The notes beneath the pieces are model-generated. The model saw only the letters and a program-made list of their open reading frames with translations. It had not been told where the DNA came from and made no database searches. A DNA stretch of 64,000 nucleotides. Origin: Lachnospiraceae bacterium (GTDB lineage Bacteria > Bacillota > Clostridia > Lachnospirales > Lachnospiraceae). The stretch spans positions 62,001 to 126,000 of the forward strand of contig CAJTIU010000015.1 of assembly GCA_910576335.1 (NCBI GenBank). The letters are read 5' to 3'. The translations under genes and the position numbers were made by a program. Within the stretch, counting starts at the first letter, position 1. Each line of letters starts with the position of its first letter. Positions 8,972-15,590 of the stretch are shown here, in pieces.

Positions 8972-8978
8972 AGAAAAG

Positions 8979-9014
8979 TGAAACGTACGGTTAATTAGTG
9001 TGGGTTATACTAGT
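8979..9014 (+). repeat. Dispersed repeat, also at 61437-61474 (inverted)
   Basis: The core GTGAAACGTACGGTTAATTA plus TTATACTA recurs in reverse orientation at 61437-61474 between the NUDIX gene and glnS, with only a few changes. It abuts the left end of the palindromic element at 9010. Fifty kilobases separate the copies, so it is a dispersed intergenic repeat, not a local duplication. Confidence 0.6.
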
Positions 9015-9174
9015 ACAGCATTGCGTAATTAACAGTAAATTCTGCACTCGCTATCTGTGCCAGATGCACGTCTCCAATCCTAGACGTAGCCCGCTATGCC
9101 GTCGGATTGTAGCCGCACATCTGACGCAGATATCAAGCACATTATTCACTGTTAATTAAGCAAGGCTGTACTAG
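9010..9174. mobile_element. MITE-like palindromic element, 165 bp, 27-bp terminal inverted repeats
   Basis: The left end starts CTAGTACAGCATTGCGTAAT and the right end is its near-perfect inverse over 27 bases (two mismatches). The interior is also an imperfect hairpin, so the whole element folds back on itself. No ORF is present. One half (61 bases, one mismatch) recurs inverted at 10962-11022, truncating the second acetyltransferase copy. Size, long inverted ends and lack of coding capacity fit a miniature inverted-repeat element; a mobilising transposase is not in the window. Confidence 0.7.
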
Positions 9175-9218
9175 CACGCGGGGCAGGGGCGGAGTATAAG
9201 AAAAAAGGGAAAGAAAAA

Positions 9219-9687
9219 TGGCAATACAAAGAGTGAAAGAGTATTTCAGAACATTTGGGATGGAAGAGCGGATCCAGGAATTCCATCCAGCGCCACTGTG
9301 GAGCTCGCCGCTGCCGCGTTGCACTGCGAGCCCCAGAGGATTGCGAAGACGCTTTCTTTTATGGTGGACGGCCATGCAGTGCTTGTGGTGACAGCCGGTG
9401 ATATCAGGATCGACAATCAGAAATACAAGGCGCAGTTCGGGACGAAGGCGAAGATGCTTTCGCCGGAGCAGGCAGAGACGCTTGTAGGACACGCAGTGGG
9501 CGGCGTCTGCCCCTTTGCGGTGAATGAGGGCGTGGAGGTGTATCTGGACGAATCACTGAAGCGTTTTGGGACGGTCTTCCCCGCATGCGGCAGCGGGAAC
9601 AGCGCCATTGAACTTACGATTCCAGAACTGGAGGAATATTCCGGGTATATCGGATGGGTGGACGTGGGACGGTTAAGGACTGCATGA
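9219..9687 (+). pseudogene. YbaK/EbsC-family aminoacyl-tRNA deacylase, frameshifted
   Basis: The family start is readable at 9219 (MAIQRVKEYFRTFGMEERIQ, after a purine-rich site). The frame then breaks near 9280, where the usual Phe-Pro-x-Ser-Ser-Ala-Thr segment is shortened. It resumes in another frame from 9286 with SATVELAAAAL and continues to the stop at 9687. The later part keeps the YbaK core (RIAKTLSFMVDG, YKAQFGTKAKML, VGGVCPFAV, DESLKRFGTVFPACGSGNSA). Intact members clear mischarged tRNAs and are 155-165 residues long. A GTG at 9298 could yield a 129-residue product without the N-terminus, but a dead gene is more likely. It is the start of the second repeat copy. Confidence 0.8.
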
Positions 9688-9766
9688 CCGTGTGGTATAT
9701 GAAAATGATGCATGATTTTATATGGTTAAGGAACTGTTCAGAAATATATGTGGGTAAGGTGTGAGT

Positions 9767-10810
9767 ATGAAGCTGGAGCTTGAAAATGTAGGAAAAGTCA
9801 ATTTGGCAAATATTGAGCTAAATGGTATTACAGTTATAAGTCTGTTTCCAGAGTCCTAAATGAATATTATCATGAGGCAGCGAACCGGTTGACACGGGGA
9901 TTTGATGCGACCGACCTGGCAGAGCATATCATTGATCAGCAAGAAGTATTTTTGAGTGATATGCGGCTTATAGTGAAGGAAATGGAATGCTATTTCATCA
10001 ATAAGGATAAATATTTTGAAAAGTATATAAAGCAGGATGCATTGGAAAAATTAGCAAAAAGAATCTATACATTTTTAGAGCTTAAAGACAGTGATATACA
10101 AAAAATAATTCTGCAAAAAAGACTCGAGGCGGAATTTGCGATGAATGTTGCACACCTGAATCATGCTGAACAAAAAGCAACTGTAAAACTGAGTATAAAA
10201 AATGATTGCATCGATTTTGCAGTATTTAAAAATAAGGATATCAGGATAACTGATTATATGAATTTAAATAAAGAGATTATTTACATGGATGATCCATTTA
10301 TCCTGGATGATTTGGGGAGTTTTCAGTGGCGTTTTTTCCTAAATGAGTTTGAGCATGGGCAGGATTTATTACTGAAATTAACGAATGATAAAAAGGATGA
10401 AAACAGACAGGCTGGATGGCGATTTAAAGATGGTAAATTTGTCTACTGGAATGAAGAGCTTCGTGATTCTTAGGCGATTATTGCAAAATGGTAATATTGA
10501 TGAAAACGGAATGCTTATTTTTGATGAGCCAGAGATCCACCTTCATCCGGAGTGGCAATTAAAATTTGCTGAGATTATCGTTTTGATTCAAAAGGAATTT
10601 AGCATGAATATTCTTTTAAATACACACAGCCCATATTTTTTGAATGCGATTGAGGTGTATTCTGAAAAATATAAGATTGACCATAGCTGTAAATATTATC
10701 TTGCAGATGAAGAAAACGGAGTCGCTTCAATTATGGATGTGACAGATGAAACGGAAAAAATCTATGAGAAGCTGGCAAAACCGTTACAGGAATTGGAGAA
10801 TAGACTATGA
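9767..10810 (+). pseudogene. Second copy of the OLD/ABC-like ATPase, degraded
   Basis: Nearly identical at DNA level to 5531-6790, but with two internal deletions. About 103 bases (equivalent to 5603-5705) are gone after GGTATTACAGTTATA, removing Walker A and shifting the frame. About 119 bases are missing near 10391-10404, shifting it again. Two ORF pieces survive, 9889-10473 and 10385-10810, the latter with Walker B (FDEPEIHLHPEWQ). The downstream nuclease-like gene is completely absent, excised between two 9-bp TGGAGAATA repeats. The remaining body is so similar to copy 1 that duplication must be fairly recent. Confidence 0.9.
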
Positions 10811-10961
10811 GATTCAATCCATTAACAATAATAGATAAGACGGGAAACGAAGTAATACTAAGGAATGCAAAAATAGATGATGCGGAAAATATGATAAAGT
10901 ATTTGCAGATAACAACATCGGAAACACCCTATCTCACCAGAGAACCTGATGAGGTTATATT
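10807..10961 (+). pseudogene. Second copy of the GNAT acetyltransferase, truncated
   Basis: The first 51 codons match the acetyltransferase at 7383 almost exactly, up to DEVIL. Homology then ends abruptly at 10961, where the half-copy of the palindromic element begins. The acetyl-CoA binding motifs are gone, so no activity is expected. Confidence 0.9.
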
Positions 10962-11022
10962 ACGTGCATCTGGCACAGATAGCGAGTGCAGAATTCACTG
11001 TTAATTACGCAATGCTGTACTA
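10962..11022 (-). mobile_element. Half-copy of the MITE-like element
   Basis: Sixty-one bases that are the reverse complement of 9011-9071 with one mismatch. It ends with the inverse of the element's left terminus (GCAATGCTGTACTA). It lies exactly at the truncation point of the acetyltransferase copy. Together with 9010-9174 it encloses the degraded cassette copy between inverted outer ends. Confidence 0.75.
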
Positions 11023-11143
11023 ACGCTTACAGCAGTTATGAATATGACAAGACAAAGAACGACTGGATTGCAGAGCAGGAGATGGGAAAGAGGAACTATA
11101 GTTCATAAAATTAGTGCTTTGCGTGTATAGACGAAAAATATAG

Positions 11144-11172
11144 TTGACATCCTTCTGGATTAATGAGAAAAT
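11144..11172 (+). promoter_or_regulatory. Possible promoter of the ECF sigma operon
   Basis: TTGACA (11144-11149), a 17-base spacer, then GAAAAT (11167-11172). The -35 is consensus and the -10 is weak, so this may be a regulated or alternative-sigma promoter. It lies about 110 bases before the sigma gene. The rest of 11023-11281 holds only an unassignable coding-like scrap. Confidence 0.4.
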
Positions 11173-11281
11173 CTAAACATGAAAACCAGTGATTACCAGG
11201 TCTTCAGGATGTTTGGAAAACTGACTGAGGGAGACAGGTAAGAGATCTTAGCGAAGATATAAGAAAGTGAAGGGCAGATAA

Positions 11282-11836
11282 GTGGGGATAAAGGCTATGG
11301 ATGAGGACGCCTTTGATGCAATTTATAAGAATAGTGCAGACAGCATATACTATACGGCGCTGCACTATTGCGGCAACCACCATGTAGCACAGGAAATTAC
11401 CCAGACTGTTTTTATGAAGCTGCTTGACCTTGGAGGTGTAGAGGAGAAAGCAGCAGTTTCGTGGCTTTTGATCAGCGCGAAGCATATGGCAATCAATTAC
11501 AAGAGGGGATTGGAGCGGGAGGTTCTGTACGGTGATCTCCTGTATGAAGAAAGTGAAGAATTTGTATCAGACTATGACCTGGAGGAAGATTTTATAAGAC
11601 GGTTATACAAGGAAGAGTGCAGGGAACTGACGGGAAATATATTTGCAGATCTGTACCGTATGAATCCGAGATGGTACGATGCGCTTACGATTACATATTA
11701 TCTTGGAAAACCTCAGAAGGAAGTGGCTGAGATCATGGGTATGAAAATAGGAACGTTACATAGTGTGTTGTACAGGGCGAGGAAATGGATAAGAAAAAAT
11801 TATGAAGAGCAGTTCAACCACTTACATGAAGAATAA
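11282..11836 (+). CDS. ECF-type RNA polymerase sigma factor
   Basis: A 184-residue sigma-70 family protein of the extracytoplasmic-function type. Region 2 is at the N-terminus (FDAIYKNSADSIYYTALHY, HHVAQEITQTVFMKLL). Region 4 is C-terminal, with helix-turn-helix KPQKEVAEIMGMKIGTLHSV followed by a basic helix. Regions 1.1 and 3 are absent. The start may be GTG 11282 or ATG 11297; neither has a clearly better ribosome site. A single-helix membrane protein that looks like its anti-sigma factor follows at 12041, then a small secreted protein. This suggests an envelope-signal regulon; the signal is unknown. Confidence 0.88.
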   Translation: MGIKAMDEDAFDAIYKNSADSIYYTALHYCGNHHVAQEITQTVFMKLLDLGGVEEKAAVSWLLISAKHMAINYKRGLEREVLYGDLLYEESEEFVSDYDLEEDFIRRLYKEECRELTGNIFADLYRMNPRWYDALTITYYLGKPQKEVAEIMGMKIGTLHSVLYRARKWIRKNYEEQFNHLHEE

Positions 11837-11866
11837 AAACAGGTGTTGCGTTTCGACACCTGTTTT
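11836..11866 (+). terminator. Hairpin directly after the sigma factor
   Basis: A perfect 11-bp stem, AAAACAGGTGT and ACACCTGTTTT, with a 9-base loop. It ends in four T. It may attenuate read-through so that sigma and anti-sigma are made in different amounts. The GC content of the stem is modest. Confidence 0.5.
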
Positions 11867-12040
11867 CGGTATTCGTGTTTGTGTCAGCATCTGCTATGTG
11901 GTGGTAGCTATTGTGTGTTGGCAGGTGTTGCTAATGTTGTGTTGTGGGAGACTGTGGTGACAGTACAGGCGGGGTGTCTGGGGAATTATAGTGCCAAGAT
12001 ACTTTTTGACGCTTTCAACATTATAATAGAGGAGACGTGC

Positions 12041-12991
12041 ATGGAAGGGAATAAAAGGGATATATTTGAAGTGTTTATAAGGGATGAGCTGGAAAGGGAG
12101 GCAGAGGAAATACGCCGGGAAAATGAGGCGGAAGGGAAGAAGATGCCGGAAGCACTAAAGGCTGAGATCCGAAGTGATCTTGATGAACGGATTGAAATGT
12201 TGAAGTGGGAAAGGAAATATCCGAATCTGTCCGTGGATGAGTTGCGTGCTTTGTGTGTCGTACAGAAAATTCTCGACAGGGAGAAGGAAGAGGGTGCAGA
12301 GAGAATCGGAGATGTGGAAAATGGGAACGTTGGAAGCGGAGACGTCAGCGGGATGGTGGATTCTGGGTCTGCGAGACAGACGGAGGGAAGAAGAGTAGCA
12401 AGAGGAAGAAAAAGAGGATTCCGCTTTTATACAGGACTTGCGGCAGCAGTTGCGTTGGTCGCGGCTATAGGTGTCACCAGTTTGGGTGGAGCGGAGAGAG
12501 CTGTGCGGTTTGTAGAGAGTATGGTTGGTGGGCGAGAGGTCGTAAAAGTTAATTCTAGCGATGAAAATATGGTGATAGTGGAGGAGGATGTTGAGAAGGC
12601 CTATCAGGCACTCAAAGAAGAATTTGGAATTGCGCCAGTAAGGATTGTTATGGGCGCAATGGAAGGGATGAGCTTTGAAAGCATGGAGTATGACAAGATA
12701 TCGCAATTTGCAGAGTTGTCATATTTATATAATGAGAAGAATGTGACTTTTTTTATAAGTGCAGCCTATAAAGATTCATCTTTAGGTATGGATGTAGATG
12801 AACATATCAGAAACGAGTATGTACTGAAAAATGAGAATTGTGATATTACAATTAAAGAATTTAAAACAACAGATAAAAAAAATAATAGATACTGGGCAAA
12901 TTTTAGGTATAATGGACTAGAATATTTTTTGGTAGGAACGATGAAAAGGGAAAAATTTGAATTTATTTTAGAGAATTTGTATTTCTGGTAA
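12041..12991 (+). CDS. Putative membrane anti-sigma factor
   Basis: A 316-residue protein starting at ATG 12041 (GAGGAG at 12029-12034). Residues 1-90 are charged and helical (IRDELEREAEEIRRENEAEG) and would be the cytoplasmic sigma-binding part. A Gly/Arg-rich linker leads to one membrane helix at about 129-149. The outside domain contains a segment typical of the DUF4367-like modules found in clostridial anti-sigma factors (YWANFRYNGLEYFLVGTM). The frame stays open upstream to 11843, but that part lacks a ribosome site and anti-sigma-like composition. It lies directly after the ECF sigma gene. The anti-sigma call rests on position and topology. Confidence 0.7.
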   Translation: MEGNKRDIFEVFIRDELEREAEEIRRENEAEGKKMPEALKAEIRSDLDERIEMLKWERKYPNLSVDELRALCVVQKILDREKEEGAERIGDVENGNVGSGDVSGMVDSGSARQTEGRRVARGRKRGFRFYTGLAAAVALVAAIGVTSLGGAERAVRFVESMVGGREVVKVNSSDENMVIVEEDVEKAYQALKEEFGIAPVRIVMGAMEGMSFESMEYDKISQFAELSYLYNEKNVTFFISAAYKDSSLGMDVDEHIRNEYVLKNENCDITIKEFKTTDKKNNRYWANFRYNGLEYFLVGTMKREKFEFILENLYFW

Positions 12992-13081
12992 TAAATCGCG
13001 TAAGTTTTTGTCGAGTTATGTGCCTTTATATATGAGGGATATAATGGGGTATAAAGGGGAAAGTGAGGAGGTGACCAAAGA

Positions 13082-13564
13082 GTGAAGCGGAGATTGTTGT
13101 CCCTTGGCTGTACATTGATAATGTTAGCTAGGATTATAATGACATCGGCGGTTGATAGCCAGGCGGCTTCGGATGTACCCATGATTGACGGGTCTTATTT
13201 GACTCATGAAGATGAGTCGGTGGGTTGTTCCACTAAGATGACTAGAGGAGAGGATTTACTGGTTGGTTATTCGAAGTGTGTAGAAGTTGGGCCAGGGAAA
13301 TTTTATGGTGGTGGAAGTACAATTGCTGTGCAAACCGTAGAAAAGGTCGGCGTTGGTGTCAGTGTGGAGAGGGCTAAGAAGGGGGATGATCACTGGACAG
13401 GTTATAGAGGATGGATGAAATTCAATCACAATGCTGATCGAGTATCTTCTAGCCAGATGCTTGATGTGGAAGGTGGTTATTATTACCGGGTTAGTTGCAT
13501 TCATTCTGCAGGTAACGATGTAAGTAGCAGCTTTACAGATGGGGTTTATATTGAAGAACCATAA
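13082..13564 (+). CDS. Small secreted protein, DUF6147-like
   Basis: A 160-residue protein started by GTG 13082, behind the strong site GAGGAGGTGACC. Residues 1-30 form a signal peptide ending near SQAASD. The mature part begins with MIDGSYLTHEDESVG and is rich in Gly, Ser and aromatic residues, ending with a beta-like YYYRVSCIHSAGNDVSSSF. This resembles the DUF6147 secreted proteins of Lachnospiraceae, whose function is unknown. Position after the sigma/anti-sigma pair suggests it is a target or part of the same regulon. It has no wall anchor. Confidence 0.6.
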   Translation: MKRRLLSLGCTLIMLARIIMTSAVDSQAASDVPMIDGSYLTHEDESVGCSTKMTRGEDLLVGYSKCVEVGPGKFYGGGSTIAVQTVEKVGVGVSVERAKKGDDHWTGYRGWMKFNHNADRVSSSQMLDVEGGYYYRVSCIHSAGNDVSSSFTDGVYIEEP

Positions 13565-13710
13565 TAGATATCATGATGTAGAAGAAAGGAGAGGCAGTTA
13601 TTGTTTCGAAGGAAGGAAAAGAGTAGAAGAAGTATAAAGTAAGAAAAACAAGCAATCAGTTTTATGTAATTTTATCAACTAAAAAGAAAATAAAAGTAAC
13701 AGACCATAAA

Positions 13711-13772
13711 GCAAAAGGGATGCGAAGTTGGAGAAGGAGCTTTGTATCCCTTTTGCATTGTTTTGATTTTTG
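13711..13772 (+). terminator. Intrinsic terminator after the secreted protein
   Basis: GCAAAAGGGAT (13711-13721) pairs with ATCCCTTTTGC (13746-13756). The T-rich sequence ATTGTTTTGATTTTT follows. The remaining bases of 13565-13794 show no ORF. Confidence 0.7.
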
Positions 13773-13794
13773 GAGGTGGATTTGATGTGCCTGC

Positions 13795-14193
13795 TTACTG
13801 TTCCTCTTCAAATATTACTTTGCATTTTTTCTTATAACAAGCGATTCCATACTTTAAAATCTTGTGAAATCCAGCGTCTTTTAATTCAGAGGCATAGCCC
13901 GTAGCTTCGATCTGTTTCATAGCATTTTCACATTTGGCAGATAGTTTTGCATCTTCAGCATATTTGAGCTCAATAATCATTCCAATACCCTTATCCTCAA
14001 TTTTGATAATGATATCACTGAAACCATCACCAGCTTCTCTATTCGATTTTACATACCAGTCAGTTTTGAAGCCTAAAATTCCAAGCATAATACCATGATA
14101 AAAGTTCTCCTTAGTCGGCTTTCTTACAAATGTATCGCGAATATTAATCGTACGTTTTAAGTATTCATCAAACAAACGTTCGCTCCATATCAA
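13795..14193 (-). pseudogene. C-terminal PD-(D/E)XK fragment of an AAA-ATPase (DUF1703-like)
   Basis: A 132-residue ORF carrying only the C-terminal domain of a family that normally has over 500 residues, with an N-terminal AAA-ATPase. The recognisable part starts at IRDTFVRKPTKENFYHGIML. It includes Asp in GDGFSDIIIKI and the Glu-x-Lys pair in GMIIELKYAED, ending in YGIACYKKKCKVIFEE. The first residues (MIWSERLFDEYLK) do not resemble the family. The ATPase half has been lost, so this is a relic, although the domain might still fold. Related in type to the protein at 1-723. Confidence 0.7.
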
Positions 14194-14238
14194 AATCCAG
14201 TGAGTAGTTGTAAATATTGAAGCCCATGCACTCTTATA

Positions 14239-14634
14239 TTACGGATCCATCCAGTTTTCTTCCATGCACGACTTTAATTTCTGGAACATTGCGATATATT
14301 TTTCTTTGGCATTTTCCACAATGTCTTCCGCAATAACACGGTTGTATGCATGCGCCGCATTATTTCTGTCTGCCAGTGCATCCAGCCATAACTGCTCATT
14401 GTCAACCATTCCATTACGGTACGCTTCTTTTATAATAGCCTTGGGCGAACCTGTTGCCGCTATTGTGATTCCGCTGGCATACAGCGTTTCCTCCATCGCT
14501 TTCCAGGATTGCTCAAAACAAATTTCATACAGTCCTACCAGTCCGGTAAGAACTACATTATTGTACGGTTCCTCGAAATCATATATTTCCAATAAATTCT
14601 GGAGTGAATTACAAAAGTTGTTATATTTTTTCAT
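14239..14634 (-). CDS. hepT: HepT-type HEPN toxin / HI0074-like nucleotidyltransferase partner
   Basis: A 131-residue all-helical protein. It has the HEPN ribonuclease motif R-x4-H-x-Y as Arg90, His95 and Tyr97 (DRNNAAHAYN). In characterised MntA-HepT pairs the toxin degrades RNA, and the antitoxin modifies the motif tyrosine by AMPylation. The ATG at 14634 is preferred because an AGGAGG site precedes it on the minus strand. It overlaps the upstream nucleotidyltransferase gene by 14 bases. All key residues of both partners are present, so this module, unlike the AbrB-PIN ones, appears functional. Confidence 0.85.
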   Translation of the reverse strand: MKKYNNFCNSLQNLLEIYDFEEPYNNVVLTGLVGLYEICFEQSWKAMEETLYASGITIAATGSPKAIIKEAYRNGMVDNEQLWLDALADRNNAAHAYNRVIAEDIVENAKEKYIAMFQKLKSCMEENWMDP

Positions 14635-14944
14635 ATAATAGGATTCCCTCCTGTTCAATCGCTTCTCTGAGTTCTTTTTGTACCGCTCTGTCCAGATTTA
14701 CAAAATCAAACATTAAAAGCGTGGATGTGTCTTCGTCCACACTAAATGAAAACCGAGGGATATTACCGCTTGAGACAGCCAGGTCGATATCGCTGGTTCT
14801 ATAATAGTCGCCTCTTGCCCTGGAGCCGAATAAGATCAATCTTCCAATATCATATTTCTTTGCCAGACAAACAATCTCTTCTAAGACCTGCCGCCTGATT
14901 CCCGTATCCTCTGATATCTTTACAGTGTCCAAATCATTCACCAC
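14621..14944 (-). CDS. mntA: MntA-type minimal nucleotidyltransferase antitoxin
   Basis: A 107-residue protein of the minimal nucleotidyltransferase family. The active-site pattern GS-x10-DxD is intact: Gly40-Ser41 in LILFGSRARGD, and Asp52 and Asp54 in SDIDLAVS. In the known system this enzyme transfers AMP to a tyrosine of HepT and so silences it. It is encoded first and overlaps hepT. The C-terminus (FVNLDRAVQKELREAIEQEG) matches the family. The product stays in the cytoplasm. Confidence 0.88.
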   Translation of the reverse strand: MVNDLDTVKISEDTGIRRQVLEEIVCLAKKYDIGRLILFGSRARGDYYRTSDIDLAVSSGNIPRFSFSVDEDTSTLLMFDFVNLDRAVQKELREAIEQEGILLYEKI

Positions 14945-15142
14945 TCTTAAAATAAATGTAACTGCCCAGTACCTTCACAGTTGCATGGAAATTCCTTAAA
15001 ATGTCTACACTTCGCGCTAAATGAGCATCCCCGGATGTTCAGCGCCTTTCGGAAGACCTGCTGAATAGTTACATATTAACAGTCTGCATCATCGAAATCA
15101 AGCGATATAACAAAAATTTGCATCCCGGCTGCTACAGTTCGT

Positions 15143-15346
15143 CTAGGGTTTATTTGTCCGTCCGACGAGATAGTCGATGGATGTATGATAATAGTCAGCC
15201 AGTTTTATCAGTAAATCAATGGGGATTGTCCGCGTCCCCTTCTCATAGCGGCGGTATACCTCGCGCTGGACATCCAGGTAATCTGCAACGCTTTGTTGTG
15301 TAAGATCGTGGTCAACTCGTAAATCTTCAATTCTTTTAAAGTACAT
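15143..15346 (-). CDS. XRE-family transcriptional regulator
   Basis: A 67-residue helix-turn-helix protein consisting of a single Cro/CI domain (RIEDLRVDHDLTQQSVADYL, VYRRYEKGTRTIPIDLLIKL). The C-terminus DYYHTSIDYLVGRTN is typical of small clostridial XRE regulators. It lies divergent from the large surface protein at 15591. Two matching palindromic sites fill the gap between them (15371-15423). It therefore may repress itself and the surface-protein gene. Nothing recognisable was seen in 14945-15142 apart from a weak hairpin. Confidence 0.88.
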   Translation of the reverse strand: MYFKRIEDLRVDHDLTQQSVADYLDVQREVYRRYEKGTRTIPIDLLIKLADYYHTSIDYLVGRTNKP

Positions 15347-15370
15347 ATTGTTAATCCTCCTTATTGACGT

Positions 15371-15423
15371 ATGCTACCATTCGGTTGTATACTAAAACTA
15401 GAAATGCTACCGTATGGTGGTAT
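15371..15423. promoter_or_regulatory. Twin operator sites between the XRE regulator and the surface protein
   Basis: Two 20-base sites, ATGCTACCATTCGGTTGTAT (15371-15390) and ATGCTACCGTATGGTGGTAT (15404-15423). Each is an imperfect palindrome with half-site TACC and a 4-base spacer. Starts are 33 bases apart, close to three helical turns, so two dimers would sit on the same face of the DNA. Binding by the adjacent XRE protein is inferred. Confidence 0.6.
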
Positions 15424-15590
15424 TAATTGTGTGAAAAAGGAGGGATTATTATACGGGTAACCAGAAGGAAATCCAGACATGTTTTTTGCTCACGGATGAG
15501 CAGACCACCCGGACATTTTTTTGCTGGTGCAGATATGAAACAGCAGTTCGGATTTATGAGATTATATATCGAAAGAGAGGAAGGGATGAA

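Noticed and set aside
11843-12040. Upstream extension of the anti-sigma ORF
   Set aside because: The added residues are Cys/Val/Gly-rich and unlike the family; the hairpin at 11836-11866 lies there, and ATG 12041 has a good GAGGAG site.
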